Source of the DNA: Pikeienuella piscinae
GTDB taxonomy: Bacteria > Pseudomonadota > Alphaproteobacteria > Rhodobacterales > Rhodobacteraceae
Direction: 5' to 3'
Length of the DNA stretch: 64,000 nt
Assembly: GCF_011044155.1 (NCBI RefSeq)
Contig: NZ_CP049056.1
Location: 1,674,001 to 1,738,000 of the forward strand
Shown: piece after piece, positions 9,150 through 18,153 of the stretch
Position numbering within the stretch: the first letter of the stretch is position 1
Layout of the letters: each line of letters begins with the position of its first letter
The notes under the pieces: generated by a model
Database searches by the model: none
Seen by the model: the letters and a program-made list of their open reading frames with translations, nothing else
What the model was told of the DNA's origin: nothing
Position numbers and translations under genes: made by a program

Positions 9150-10373
9150 TCACGTCTCCACGTCCCGGTCGATCTTCAGACGCCGCGCCGTCAGGACGAG
9201 TGCGCCGAAACAGAGGGCGCCGCCTAGGATGCACCAGCCGAGCACCCGCCGGATGTCCGCGTAAGCCATCTCGCCCTCGCCGGATGTCGAAAGCGACGCC
9301 AGGAACAGCGTCGCCGCGAAAAGCAACCGGCCGCAGAAACTCTGGAGCGAGATATAGGTCGCCCGGCTCTCATTGCTCAGCATCGGCTGGATCCGCGCCA
9401 TGATGAACGGCCGCGAAAGCGAATCCGGAACCATGCGCAGAAACAGAAACGCGATGGCCACCGCCGAATCGGTCAATGCGAGCACGCCGCAAAGGCCGAT
9501 CTGCATCGCGAACGCGAGAAGCAAAAGCGCCGGCAGGCCCAGCCGCCGCCGAAGCTTCGGCGCGAATAGCGAAGTGGCTACGGAAAACATCATCATCAGC
9601 GCCGAGACAAGCCCGCTGACAAGCCCCGCCTCCCCCGCCAGCGCCGAGCCCTCAAGCGCCTCGAGAATGAAGGGTTGGCCGAAGGCGAAGGGAATATGAC
9701 TGAACATATACATCAATATGCTGAGCATGAAGAGCCAGATCAGCACCGGCGAGGTCAGGACGGATTGCAACGAACCGAACCGCAGGATCTCCGCCCCTTC
9801 CGCAAAATCGACGCCGGCCCGCGGCGGCTCGGTGAACCGGAGCGCGATGACCAGCGCCGCAATGAACGCCGCCCCGCCGGCGAGAAACGGCAGCGCCGGG
9901 AAGCGCAGCGCGATCGCGCCGCCGGCGACCGCCGAAAGCGCGAGCGCGCAGAAGGAGAACCGCCAGGCCCGCACTTCCTGCCGCTCGATCTCCGCCCGCC
10001 GCCCCGCCGCCGTCAGGGATTCATAGAGGAGAGCGCTGTCGGTCCCGGAGGCGAGGGCGGCGCTCGCCCCGAGCAACGCCTGTCCGAGCGCGAACACCTC
10101 GAAGCTCCCGCCCAGCGCCAGCAGCATCGCCGCGCCAAACCCGGCCGCGGCGGAGGCGCAGAGCGTGAACCGCCGCCCGAGCCGGTCGGACATGTAGCCG
10201 GAGGGAACTTCGAGCGCTGTCGTGCCGATATCGTAGATCGCATAGAGGAGTATGGCGTCCGAAGCCGAGAGCGTGTTCTGGAAATAGAGGAACCAGATCG
10301 CCTGCCAGAAGACGAGGCCCTGACAGAATCTGAACCAGGGATAGACTGCGATGTTCTTCGCCATGCCGGACAT
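9150..10373 (-). CDS. MFS transporter
   Basis: An MFS protein of about 407 residues with roughly twelve helices. The segment GYMSDRLGRRFTL between helices 2 and 3 is a clear motif A (G-x-x-x-D-R-x-G-R-R). The first helix pair FRFCQGLVFWQAIWFLYF and DIGTTALEVPSG resembles the drug/unknown-substrate MFS group of marine alphaproteobacteria. ATG 10373 is chosen because a GGCGGAG ribosome site lies 11 bases upstream; ATG 10364 is an alternative. Upstream is an unusually AT-rich stretch (10455-10486) that probably contains its promoter. Substrate unknown. Confidence 0.8.
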   Translation of the reverse strand: MSGMAKNIAVYPWFRFCQGLVFWQAIWFLYFQNTLSASDAILLYAIYDIGTTALEVPSGYMSDRLGRRFTLCASAAAGFGAAMLLALGGSFEVFALGQALLGASAALASGTDSALLYESLTAAGRRAEIERQEVRAWRFSFCALALSAVAGGAIALRFPALPFLAGGAAFIAALVIALRFTEPPRAGVDFAEGAEILRFGSLQSVLTSPVLIWLFMLSILMYMFSHIPFAFGQPFILEALEGSALAGEAGLVSGLVSALMMMFSVATSLFAPKLRRRLGLPALLLLAFAMQIGLCGVLALTDSAVAIAFLFLRMVPDSLSRPFIMARIQPMLSNESRATYISLQSFCGRLLFAATLFLASLSTSGEGEMAYADIRRVLGWCILGGALCFGALVLTARRLKIDRDVET

Positions 10374-10517
10374 GCGTCGCGTCACTCCGCCCTCGCACTC
10401 TCACCCCCGATCAGTGCGGCTCCCGCCCCTTTTTCCGGCCGCGTCGGAACACGCAATTTATAATTTCTTATATATATCAAATTCTTGACCCCCTTATCGC
10501 GTGCGATAACGCACCGG

Positions 10518-11627
10518 TCAAACGGCCTCCAGCCATTGCTCCGAGCGCATCTCCGCAAGCCGCGACGCGGTGCGTTCAAACTCGAACGCGCCTGTCCCTT
10601 CGGGATAGAGCGCCTCCGGCTCGGCCGCGGCCGAACAGATCAGCCGCGCCTTCGCCTCGTAGAGCGCGTCGATCAGGGTGACGAAACGCTTCGCTTCGTT
10701 CGCATTCGCGAGGCCGAGCCGCGGCACGCGGTCCAGCATCAGCGTCCGCACCTCCGCCGCTATGGCGAGGTAATCGCCCGGCCCGAGCGGGCGGGCGCAA
10801 AGATCGGCGAAGCTCCCCCTTCCGACGCCGGCGTGAAAGCATGGAACGACAACTTCCCGCCCGTTCACCTCCAGCGTCAGCGGTTCGCCCTCACGCCCGC
10901 CGGTCAACTCGTCCCATGTCGCGTCCATCGCCGCGTCCGCGTCCGGCCCGAGCGGCGTGTGATAGACTTCCCGCCCCCGCAGACGGGACTGGCGGTAATC
11001 AGTCGGGCTTTCGAGGAGATGAAGGTCCAGCTTCTCCTTCAGCATTGCGATGAAGGGGAGGAAGATCTGCCGGTTCAGCCCGTTCTTGTAGAGATCGTCC
11101 GGTGGCCGGTTGGAGGTGGCGACGATCACCGTGCCGCGCTTGAAGAGCTTCTCGAAAAGCCGCCCGACGATCATTGCGTCGGTGATGTCGGTGATCTGCA
11201 TCTCGTCAAAGCAGAGCAGCACCGTATCCCGCGAGATCGCCTTTGCCACGGTCTTGATCGGGTCGTCGTCGCCCGCCTGCCGGGCGTTGTGGATTCCGCG
11301 ATGCGCCTCCTGCATGAAGGCGTGGAAATGGACGCGGCGCTTCTTCTCGACCGGCGCGGCGTCGAAAAAGAGATCCATCAGCATCGACTTGCCGCGCCCG
11401 ACGCCGCCATAGATGTAGAGGCCGTTCAGATCGGCGTCCTTCTTCGCCCCCTCGCGCCCCCAGCCGAAGAACCCGCGCGCGACGCGCTTGCCTTTCCAGG
11501 GGTCGTAATCCTTCAGCCGATTGTGGAGGAGCTGCAGTTTCTCAAGCGCCAGGCGCTGCGCGACATCATCCTCGAGCGCGCCCGAAGCGATCATTTCGCG
11601 GTAGCGCGCGAGCGGCCCGTCCGACAT
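10518..11627 (-). CDS. zapE: cell division protein ZapE, AFG1-like ATPase
   Basis: A 369-residue AAA-type ATPase of the AFG1/ZapE family. Walker A is IYGGVGRGKSMLMD near residue 70 and Walker B is VLLCFDEMQITD. The family signature FHAFMQEAHRGIH and the arginine-finger region VATSNRPPDDLYKNGLNR are all present. In E. coli ZapE binds FtsZ and modulates the division ring; mitochondrial AFG1 acts in protein quality control. The start MSDGPLARYREM at 11627 is preceded by AAGGGGGG, which favours it over longer frames. The gene starts close to a divergent MFS gene. In many alphaproteobacteria zapE lies near sdh/mdh genes; that context is absent here. Confidence 0.93.
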   Translation of the reverse strand: MSDGPLARYREMIASGALEDDVAQRLALEKLQLLHNRLKDYDPWKGKRVARGFFGWGREGAKKDADLNGLYIYGGVGRGKSMLMDLFFDAAPVEKKRRVHFHAFMQEAHRGIHNARQAGDDDPIKTVAKAISRDTVLLCFDEMQITDITDAMIVGRLFEKLFKRGTVIVATSNRPPDDLYKNGLNRQIFLPFIAMLKEKLDLHLLESPTDYRQSRLRGREVYHTPLGPDADAAMDATWDELTGGREGEPLTLEVNGREVVVPCFHAGVGRGSFADLCARPLGPGDYLAIAAEVRTLMLDRVPRLGLANANEAKRFVTLIDALYEAKARLICSAAAEPEALYPEGTGAFEFERTASRLAEMRSEQWLEAV

Positions 11628-11785
11628 GAAACCCCCCTTTTTCCGGCCCAGATATGCGCCGATCCGGCGGGGCGAGGCAAGTCGCGCGCCCGACATCAGA
11701 ATTCGTGATCCGAAGCGCAACGAGAACACGGTTGACGGATCGGGTTTCCCAACCGAACACATGGGCTCCGCCGCAGGAGAGCCTC

Positions 11786-13024
11786 ATGGCCGCCTCTCGT
11801 CTTTTCACGCCTGTGCTGATCGCGGCCTCCGCGATCATCATCGTCAGCTTCGCCGTCCGGGCGTCATTCGGGGTCTTTCAGCTTCCGGTCGCGAACGAAT
11901 TCGGCTGGCCGCGGATCGAGTTTTCCCTCGCCATCGCGATTCAGAACCTCGCATGGGGGATCGGCCAGCCGCTCTTCGCCGCGTTCGCGGAGCGCTATGG
12001 CGACCGGCTGGCGCTGCTGCTCGGCGCCCTGACCTATTGCGCTGGGATGGTTCTCTCCGCCTTCGCTACGACGCCGGAGGCGCATCAGGCGCTCGCCTGG
12101 CTCGTCGGCTTCGGCATCGCCGGCACCGGGTTCGGCGTCATTCTCGGCGTCGTCGGGCGCGCGGCGACGGCGGAACGACGCTCATTCGCGCTCGGCGTCG
12201 CCACCGCCGCCGGCTCTGTCGGCCAGATGATCGGCCCGCCGATCGCCGCCGCGCTGCTGGTCGACCTGCATTGGTCGCAGGTCTTCATTGTCTTCGGCGT
12301 CGCCGTCCTCGCGGTGATGGCCGTCCTCCCGTTCATCAGGGAAACCGGCGCCGCCACGAATGAGGAAGCGAAGGAGACGATGCGCGCGCTGCTCGGCCGC
12401 GCGGTCCGCGACCCGTCATTCACGCTGATCTTCCTCGGCTTCTTCTCGTGCGGCTATCAGCTCGCCTTCATCACCGCGCATTTTCCGGCGATGGTGACCG
12501 AGCTTTGCGGCCCGGTCGCGCCGGGAAGCATCATCTCCGGACTCGGCGTCACCACGACCGCGCAGCTCGGCGCCTGGGCGATCGGCCTGATCGGCCTGGC
12601 GAATATCGGTGGAACCCTGCTCGCCGGGCGGCTCGGGCAACGCTGGTCGAAGAAATATCTTCTCGCCGTGATCTACACCGGGCGCACGATCGTGGCGGCG
12701 GTGTTCATCCTAGCGCCGATCACGCCGGAAAGCGTGCTGATCTTCTCCGTCGTGATGGGCGCGCTCTGGCTCGCGACCGTGCCGCTGACCTCAGGGCTGA
12801 TCGCGCAGATCTATGGCATCCGCTACATGGGCACGCTCTTCGGCGTCGTCTTTCTCAGCCATCAGATCGGCGGCTTCATGGGCGTCTGGCTCGGCGGCGC
12901 GATGTATGACGCCTATGGCGGCTATGAGCTGGTCTGGTGGATCGGCGTCGGAGTCGGCGCCTTTTCGGCTCTCGTCCATCTGCCGATCCGCGAGCGGCCG
13001 ATGCGGGCCGCGCTCGCAGCCTAG
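11786..13024 (+). CDS. MFS transporter
   Basis: A 412-residue MFS protein with about twelve helices, starting MAASRLFTPVLIAASAIII at ATG 11786 after a good AGGAGA ribosome site. The segment AAFAERYGDRLALLLG marks the first motif A position and AGRLGQRWSKKYLL the second-half equivalent; NEEAKETMRALLGR is the central loop. It resembles the oxalate/monocarboxylate-like MFS group. It is tail-to-tail with the SDR gene, and the two stop codons share one CTAG at 13021-13024. Substrate unknown. Confidence 0.84.
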   Translation: MAASRLFTPVLIAASAIIIVSFAVRASFGVFQLPVANEFGWPRIEFSLAIAIQNLAWGIGQPLFAAFAERYGDRLALLLGALTYCAGMVLSAFATTPEAHQALAWLVGFGIAGTGFGVILGVVGRAATAERRSFALGVATAAGSVGQMIGPPIAAALLVDLHWSQVFIVFGVAVLAVMAVLPFIRETGAATNEEAKETMRALLGRAVRDPSFTLIFLGFFSCGYQLAFITAHFPAMVTELCGPVAPGSIISGLGVTTTAQLGAWAIGLIGLANIGGTLLAGRLGQRWSKKYLLAVIYTGRTIVAAVFILAPITPESVLIFSVVMGALWLATVPLTSGLIAQIYGIRYMGTLFGVVFLSHQIGGFMGVWLGGAMYDAYGGYELVWWIGVGVGAFSALVHLPIRERPMRAALAA

Positions 13025-13719
13025 AAGCGCTCCAACGCCGGCCGAAGCTCCACCTCCCAGGACCAGCAGGAAGGATGCTGATCGAGGAGATTGAGATATT
13101 CGGAGGCGATGGCGTCCGGGTCGAGCCTCGAATCCGGAGTGTCCGCCGGCCCCTCGCGATCCGGCCGATTCGGGTTCCCGATGCCGCCGTCGATCACGAA
13201 ATGACCGACATGCACGCCCTTCGGATGCAGCTCCCGCGCCAGGCTCTGCGCGAGCCCGCGCAGCGCGAACTTTCCCATCGCGAAGGCGGCGGAGCCGGCG
13301 AAACCCTTCACCCCAGCCGTCGCGCCGGTCAGCAGGATCGCCCCCTTGCCGACGGGAACCATGCGGCGCGCAGCCTCCTGAGCGGCATGAAAGGCGCCGA
13401 GCGCAGTGACCGCGACCGCCGCCTCGACCGCCGCGCCGTCGATCTCCGTGATCGGGCCGGATACGCGCGCGGAGGGGTTGTAGACCACGACATCCGGCGC
13501 GCCCCTCATATCCACGATCTCGAAGAGCCGCCGGATATCCGCCGCCTGCGCGGCGTCGCAGCGATGGGTCGCCGCGCCGGTCTCGTCCGCGAGCGGCGTC
13601 AGATCCCCGGTCGAGCGCGCAGCCAGCACGACGCTCATCCCCCGGGACGCGAAGCGGCGGGCGAGCGAAGCGGAAAGCCCGGCGCCGGCGCCGATGATAA
13701 GCGCGCGTTCATATGTCAT
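13021..13719 (-). CDS. atypical SDR-family oxidoreductase lacking the catalytic Tyr
   Basis: A 232-residue short-chain dehydrogenase/reductase. The Rossmann glycine motif is ALIIGAGAGLSASLARRF and the adenine/NADP region is VVLAARSTGDL. The usual catalytic Tyr-x-x-x-Lys appears as FAMGK (AAFAMGKFALRGLAQSL), so Tyr is Phe and only Lys is kept. The usual Ser is also missing from LLTGATAGVKG. A subgroup of SDRs with this sequence style exists in proteobacteria, so it may bind nucleotide without ordinary dehydrogenase chemistry. The start at 13719 lies in a 20-base tandem duplication of the ribosome site and ATG. It faces ffh divergently. Confidence 0.82.
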   Translation of the reverse strand: MTYERALIIGAGAGLSASLARRFASRGMSVVLAARSTGDLTPLADETGAATHRCDAAQAADIRRLFEIVDMRGAPDVVVYNPSARVSGPITEIDGAAVEAAVAVTALGAFHAAQEAARRMVPVGKGAILLTGATAGVKGFAGSAAFAMGKFALRGLAQSLARELHPKGVHVGHFVIDGGIGNPNRPDREGPADTPDSRLDPDAIASEYLNLLDQHPSCWSWEVELRPALERF

Positions 13720-13756
13720 GATCTGCGTCTCCTCGACATGATCTGCGTCTCCTCGA
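13717..13756 (-). repeat. 20-base tandem duplication of RBS plus start codon
   Basis: Positions 13717-13736 and 13737-13756 are identical 20-mers, each reading GAGGAGACGCAGATCATG on the minus strand. The downstream copy gives the SDR start. The upstream copy's ATG (13739) opens a frame of seven codons that ends in TGA overlapping the SDR ATG (ATGA at 13719-13716). Confidence 0.9.
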
Positions 13757-13789
13757 TTGGCATAGAGTCGGCGTTCCGAGCGGCAATAA

Positions 13790-13818
13790 TTGACACTAGC
13801 GCACCGCGGGGCTAAGTC
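13790..13818 (+). promoter_or_regulatory. putative sigma-70-type promoter for ffh
   Basis: A perfect TTGACA (13790-13795) is followed by a 17-base spacer and TAAGTC (13813-13818). It points toward ffh, whose ATG is about 140 bases downstream. The -10 element is weak, so this is a prediction. Confidence 0.4.
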
Positions 13819-13957
13819 CCGCGCGAATTCTCCGGAAGCCGCATTGCTTCCGGTCCCTGCGCGAGCGCGGGGATCGCCCCCGGTCAGCGCGTCGCGCCCG
13901 CCGGGGCGCAGGTGGTTTTCGCGGCGACGCGGGCGAGAGACGGAAGGGAGACGCGAA

Positions 13958-15445
13958 ATGTTCGAAGGACTGTCCGAACGCCTTTCCGGCGTGTTCGACC
14001 GACTGACCCGACAGGGCGCGCTTTCCGAGGCCGACGTCGCGACTGCGCTCCGCGAGGTCCGCGTCGCGCTGCTGGAGGCTGACGTTTCGCTGCCCGTCGC
14101 GCGGGATTTCATCGCGAAGGTTCAGGAAAAGGCGACCGGCCAGGCGGTGACGAAATCCGTCACCCCGGGCCAGCAGGTGGTGAAGATCGTCAATGACGAG
14201 CTGACCGCGATGCTGGCCGGGGACGACGCCGAGGCCGGACGGCTCCGCGTCGACAGCCCGCCGGCGCCGATCCTGATGGTCGGGCTTCAGGGCTCCGGCA
14301 AGACGACGACGACCGCGAAGATCGCGAAGCGCCTGACGGAGCGCGAAGGCAAGCGCGTCCTGATGGCCTCGCTCGACGTCAATCGCCCGGCGGCGATGGA
14401 GCAGCTCGGCATCCTCGGCATGCGGACCGGCGTCGACGTGCTGCCGATCGTCAAGGGCCAGGACCCGATCGCCATCGCCCGCCGCGCAAAGCAGCAGGCG
14501 ACGATGGGCGGCTATGACGTCTATCTTCTCGACACCGCCGGCCGGCTCCATATCGATCAGGAGCTGATGGCGCAGGTCGAATCCGTCCGCGATGTCGCGA
14601 AACCGCATGAGACGCTGCTGGTCGTCGACGGGCTGACCGGGCAGGACGCGGTCAACGTCGCGACCGAGTTCGACGGCCGCATCGGCGTCACCGGCGTCGT
14701 CCTCACGCGCATGGACGGCGACGGGCGCGGCGGCGCCGCGCTCTCGATGCGGGCGGTGACCGGCAAGCCGATCAAGTTCGTCGCCACCGGCGAGAAGCTC
14801 GACGCGCTCGAGGAGTTCCACCCGGCGCGGATCGCCGGACGCATCCTCGGCATGGGCGACGTCGTCTCCCTCGTCGAGAAGGCGCAGGAAACGATCGAAG
14901 CCGAACAGGCCGAGCGCATGATGAAGCGGTTCCAGAAGGGCCGCTTCGACATGAACGACCTCGCCGCCCAGCTTCAGCAGATGCAGAAGATGGGCGGCAT
15001 GCAGGGCGTGATGGGCATGCTGCCGGGCATGGGCAAGCTCTCCAAGCAGATGGAGGAGGCGAATTTCGACGACAAGGTCATTCGCCGCCAGGTCGCCCTT
15101 ATCCAGTCGATGACGAAGAAGGAGCGCGCCAATCCCGCACTCCTTCAGGCCAGCCGCAAGAAACGCATCGCCGCCGGCGCCGGTCTCGAGGTGCCGGAGC
15201 TGAACCGGCTGCTGAAAATGCACCGACAGATGGCCGACATGATGAAGAAAATGGGAAAGATGGGAAAGAAAGGCATGCTGCGCGGTGGTCTCTCCCAGAT
15301 GTTCGGCAAGGGTGGCATGAACCCGGCGATGATGGGCGGCCCGCCCGGCGCGGCCGCGCCCAAGGGCCTGCCGGGCGGCGGACTGCCCGGCCTTGGCGGC
15401 GGCGCGCTGCCGCCGGGCCTTTCCGGCTTCGGGAAGAAGAAATGA
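13958..15445 (+). CDS. ffh: signal recognition particle protein Ffh (SRP54)
   Basis: A 495-residue SRP GTPase. An N-terminal helical bundle (residues 1-100) is followed by the G domain with P-loop GLQGSGKT (109-116), DTAGR and TRMDGD motifs. The C-terminal M domain is methionine-rich (QQMQKMGGMQGVMGMLPGMG) and binds SRP RNA and signal peptides. A low-complexity Gly/Pro/Met tail closes the protein. ATG 13958 follows GGAAGGGAG. The gene heads the block chorismate mutase, rpsP, rimM, trmD, rplS on the same strand, an order typical of Rhodobacterales. No SRP RNA gene was recognised in the window. Confidence 0.97.
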   Translation: MFEGLSERLSGVFDRLTRQGALSEADVATALREVRVALLEADVSLPVARDFIAKVQEKATGQAVTKSVTPGQQVVKIVNDELTAMLAGDDAEAGRLRVDSPPAPILMVGLQGSGKTTTTAKIAKRLTEREGKRVLMASLDVNRPAAMEQLGILGMRTGVDVLPIVKGQDPIAIARRAKQQATMGGYDVYLLDTAGRLHIDQELMAQVESVRDVAKPHETLLVVDGLTGQDAVNVATEFDGRIGVTGVVLTRMDGDGRGGAALSMRAVTGKPIKFVATGEKLDALEEFHPARIAGRILGMGDVVSLVEKAQETIEAEQAERMMKRFQKGRFDMNDLAAQLQQMQKMGGMQGVMGMLPGMGKLSKQMEEANFDDKVIRRQVALIQSMTKKERANPALLQASRKKRIAAGAGLEVPELNRLLKMHRQMADMMKKMGKMGKKGMLRGGLSQMFGKGGMNPAMMGGPPGAAAPKGLPGGGLPGLGGGALPPGLSGFGKKK

Positions 15446-15494
15446 CGCCGCGCGCCATCATCGATTCCCGTCACCCCGCGCAGGAGGCTGTCCG

Positions 15495-15791
15495 ATGAAC
15501 GACGAAACCGCGCGCGCGGAGATGCTTCTGGCGAAGGAGCGGCATCATATCGACAATCTCGACGCCATCCTCGTCTACACGCTCGCCGAACGATTCAAGG
15601 CGACGCAGGCGGTCGGCAGGCTGAAGGCGGAGCATGAACTGCCGCCCTCCGACCCGGCGCGCGAGGAGCGGCAGATCAAGAGATTGCGGAAACTGGCGCT
15701 CGACGCCGATCTCGACCCGGTTTTCGCCGAGACGTTCCTGAACTTCATCATATCCGAAGTCATCAGGCATCACGAAAGCATGAAGAAATAG
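15495..15791 (+). CDS. chorismate mutase, AroQ class
   Basis: A 98-residue all-helical protein with the AroQ chorismate mutase pattern. Helix 1 contains the IDNLDAILVYTLAERF segment, the middle has AVGRLKAEHELPPSDPAREERQ, and the last helix ends FLNFIISEVIRHH. It converts chorismate to prephenate for phenylalanine and tyrosine synthesis in the cytosol. The start at 15495 follows CAGGAGG. It is placed between ffh and rpsP, 49 bases after the former and 37 before the latter, a position also seen in other Rhodobacterales. Confidence 0.9.
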   Translation: MNDETARAEMLLAKERHHIDNLDAILVYTLAERFKATQAVGRLKAEHELPPSDPAREERQIKRLRKLALDADLDPVFAETFLNFIISEVIRHHESMKK

Positions 15792-15828
15792 GGGCGGACG
15801 CCCCCAGCCATGAACAGGAGAATTTCGA

Positions 15829-16224
15829 ATGGCGGTTAAGATCAGACTGGCCCGCGGCGGCTCCAAGAAGCGGCCTTTTTACAGCATCGTCTCGGCCGAC
15901 AGCCGGCAGCCGCGCGACGGCCGCTTCATGGAGAAACTCGGCACCTACAACCCGCTCCTGCCGAAGGATGACGAGAACCGGGTGAAGATGAATGTCGAGC
16001 GGATCATGGAGCTGATCGGTCTCGGCGCGCAGCCGACCGACCGGGTGCGCCGCTTCCTCGAAGCCGCCGGCGCGATGGAGAAGAAGGCGCGCTCGAACCC
16101 GGAGAAGGCGAAGCCCGGCCAGAAGGCGCTGGAGCGCGCCGAGGCGAAGAAGGAAAAGGAAGCCGCAGCGGCCGCACCCGCCGAAGCTCCGGCGGAAGCC
16201 GCCGAAGAGGCGGCGGCGGAGTAG
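15829..16224 (+). CDS. rpsP: 30S ribosomal protein S16
   Basis: A 131-residue S16. The conserved core [20 protein letters not shown] and [16 protein letters not shown] fills the first 80 residues. An alphaproteobacterial Lys/Glu/Ala-rich tail follows ([21 protein letters not shown]). S16 binds 16S rRNA and helps assemble the small subunit. ATG 15829 is preceded by AACAGGAGA. rimM follows by 34 bases, consistent with the classical rpsP-rimM-trmD-rplS operon. Confidence 0.98.
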   Translation: MAVKIRLARGGSKKRPFYSIVSADSRQPRDGRFMEKLGTYNPLLPKDDENRVKMNVERIMELIGLGAQPTDRVRRFLEAAGAMEKKARSNPEKAKPGQKALERAEAKKEKEAAAAAPAEAPAEAAEEAAAE

Positions 16225-16258
16225 GCGCAGCGGCGCCGCCCTTCGGGGAGCGCGGACC

Positions 16259-16807
16259 ATGAGCGACGCCAGGGAAAATCTGATCTGCGTCGGCGCCATC
16301 GCCGGCGCATATGGCGTGCGTGGCGAGGCGCGGATCAAGTCCTTCTGCGCCGAGCCGGCGGATATCGCGCGCTATGCGCCGCTTCTCGACGAGAGCGGCA
16401 GGCGGAGTTTCACGTTGCGCATCACCGGCGCGGTCTCCGGCGGCTTCTCGGCGCGTCTTGGCGGCGTCGCCACCCGAGAGGCGGCGGAAGCGCTAAAGGG
16501 CCTCCGCCTCCACATCCCGCGGGACCGGATGCCGACGCTGCCGGACGACGAATTCTACCACGCCGACCTGATCGGGCTGGAGGCGGTCGACGCCGGCGGC
16601 GCGCCGCTCGGCCGGATTCAGGCGGTCGAGGATTTCGGGGCCGGCGACTTTCTTGAGATCGCGAGTCCCTGCGGCGCGCCGCTCCTCGTTCCTTTCACCC
16701 GCAACGCCGTGCCGACGGTGGATCTCGCCGCGCGACGCGTCATCGTCGATCCGCCGGAAGACGTGTCGGAAGACGGGGCGAAAGATGATGCGGAGACCGG
16801 TCGATGA
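16259..16807 (+). CDS. rimM: ribosome maturation factor RimM
   Basis: A 182-residue protein of normal RimM length. The N-terminal beta-barrel begins ICVGAIAGAYGVRGEARIKSF and the C-terminal PRC-barrel contains EFYHADLIGLEAVD and LLVPFTRNAVPTVDLAARRV. RimM binds S19 and assists maturation of the 30S head. Its stop overlaps the trmD start by ATGA at 16804-16807, so the two are translationally coupled. Confidence 0.96.
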   Translation: MSDARENLICVGAIAGAYGVRGEARIKSFCAEPADIARYAPLLDESGRRSFTLRITGAVSGGFSARLGGVATREAAEALKGLRLHIPRDRMPTLPDDEFYHADLIGLEAVDAGGAPLGRIQAVEDFGAGDFLEIASPCGAPLLVPFTRNAVPTVDLAARRVIVDPPEDVSEDGAKDDAETGR

Positions 16808-17691
16808 GCGCTCCCGGTCGCTCGCATGGCCGGATCGCGCCCCGGGCGTCTCTCGAACCCCGCTCGTTGATGGAGGGCGAGGAGATTTCCGGCGCCTGGA
16901 CCGCGCGCGTCCTCACGCTTTTCCCCGAGATGTTCCCAGGTCCGCTCGGCGTTTCGCTTCTCGGACAGGCGTTGAAGCGCGGGCTCTGGAACCTCTCCGC
17001 CATCGATATTCGCAGCTTCGCCAGCGACCGGCATCGGACGGTGGACGCCCCGCCGGCGGGCGGTGGGCCCGGCATGGTGATGCGCGCCGACATCGCCGCC
17101 GCCGCGATCGACGAAGCGATGCGCGGCGCTCCCCGCGACCGCGCGCGCTGGCCGCTGATTCACCTCTCGCCGCGCGGCGCGCGCTTCGATCAGGCCATGG
17201 CGAAGCGATTCGCGACCTGCGAAGGGCTCACGCTGCTTTGCGGCCGGTTCGAGGGGCTGGACCAGCGCGTTCTTGACGCGCGAGGCGTCGATGAGGTCTC
17301 CCTTGGAGATTTCGTCATGACAGGCGGCGAAATCGCCGCAATGGCGTTGATTGACGCGACGGTTCGGCTTATACCCCGCGTCCTCGGCAACGCCGCCAGC
17401 GTGGCGGAGGAAAGTTTCGCGGACGGCCTTCTGGAGGCGCCGCATTATACGAAACCTCCGCTCTGGGAGGGGCGCGAGATACCGGAGGTTCTCCTCTCCG
17501 GCCATCACGCCCGGATCGCCGCATGGCGCGCCGCGAGGAGCGAGGAGTTGACGAAGGAACGACGTCCCGATCTCTGGCGGGCGCATCTTGCGAAATCTGG
17601 CGATTTCGAAAGCGCTGCGGACCCGGTGGATGACGAAGAGCTCTCGGACGCGCACACCACCGCCGGAAAAGGCGGGTCAGAGAAGGACTGA
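16804..17691 (+). CDS. trmD: tRNA (guanine-37-N1)-methyltransferase
   Basis: A 295-residue SPOUT methyltransferase that makes m1G37 in tRNAs to prevent frameshifting. The core starts [23 protein letters not shown]. The trefoil-knot SAM site includes [17 protein letters not shown] and [16 protein letters not shown]. About 28 extra N-terminal residues precede the core; such extensions occur in Rhodobacterales. A later ATG at 16870 ([10 protein letters not shown]) is an alternative start, but the ATGA overlap with rimM favours 16804. Confidence 0.95.
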   Translation: MSAPGRSHGRIAPRASLEPRSLMEGEEISGAWTARVLTLFPEMFPGPLGVSLLGQALKRGLWNLSAIDIRSFASDRHRTVDAPPAGGGPGMVMRADIAAAAIDEAMRGAPRDRARWPLIHLSPRGARFDQAMAKRFATCEGLTLLCGRFEGLDQRVLDARGVDEVSLGDFVMTGGEIAAMALIDATVRLIPRVLGNAASVAEESFADGLLEAPHYTKPPLWEGREIPEVLLSGHHARIAAWRAARSEELTKERRPDLWRAHLAKSGDFESAADPVDDEELSDAHTTAGKGGSEKD

Positions 17692-17695
17692 GACG

Positions 17696-18079
17696 ATGAA
17701 CCTGCTGCAAGAGCTCGAAGCCGAGCACATCGCCGAGCTTGGCAAGGATATTCCGGATTTCGCGCCGGGCGACACCATCCGCGTCGGCGTGAAGGTGACC
17801 GAGGGCACGCGCCACCGGGTCCAGAACTACGAGGGCGTCTGCATCGGCCGCAAGGGCGGCTCGACGCTTGGCGCGTCCTTCACGGTGCGGAAGATCAGCT
17901 TCGGCGAAGGCGTCGAGCGCGTCTTCCCGCTGCACTCGCCGGCGATCGACGCGATCACCGTCGTGCGGCGCGGCAAGGTGCGGCGCGCGAAGCTCTACTA
18001 CCTCCGCGAGCGGCGCGGGAAATCGGCTCGTATCGTCGAAAAGACGAACTACCGCGCGCCGAAGGCCGCCGCCGAATAA
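17696..18079 (+). CDS. rplS: 50S ribosomal protein L19
   Basis: A 127-residue L19 beginning [19 protein letters not shown], with the conserved [26 protein letters not shown] and [14 protein letters not shown]19 sits at the 30S-50S interface. It starts 4 bases after trmD and ends the ribosomal/SRP operon; a strong hairpin follows at 18121-18142. Confidence 0.98.
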   Translation: MNLLQELEAEHIAELGKDIPDFAPGDTIRVGVKVTEGTRHRVQNYEGVCIGRKGGSTLGASFTVRKISFGEGVERVFPLHSPAIDAITVVRRGKVRRAKLYYLRERRGKSARIVEKTNYRAPKAAAE

Positions 18080-18120
18080 GGGATGGTCGGCGCATCGCGC
18101 CTGCTGATGAAATCGTGATC

Positions 18121-18142
18121 GCCCCGGTCGAAAGGCCGGGGC
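18121..18142 (+). terminator. terminator after rplS
   Basis: A 9-base-pair GC stem (GCCCCGGTC / GGCCGGGGC, with one G-T pair) closes on a GAAA tetraloop. It is followed by the modest T-rich stretch ATTCTCGTTT. It lies 41 bases after the rplS stop and overlaps the region before the esterase gene, which argues against a GTG start at 18115 for that gene. Confidence 0.65.
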
Positions 18143-18153
18143 ATTCTCGTTTC

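Noticed and set aside
18115-18153. Longer start (GTG 18115) for the PHB-depolymerase-like esterase
   Set aside because: It would place the start before the rplS terminator hairpin and put 13 extra residues ahead of a good signal peptide.
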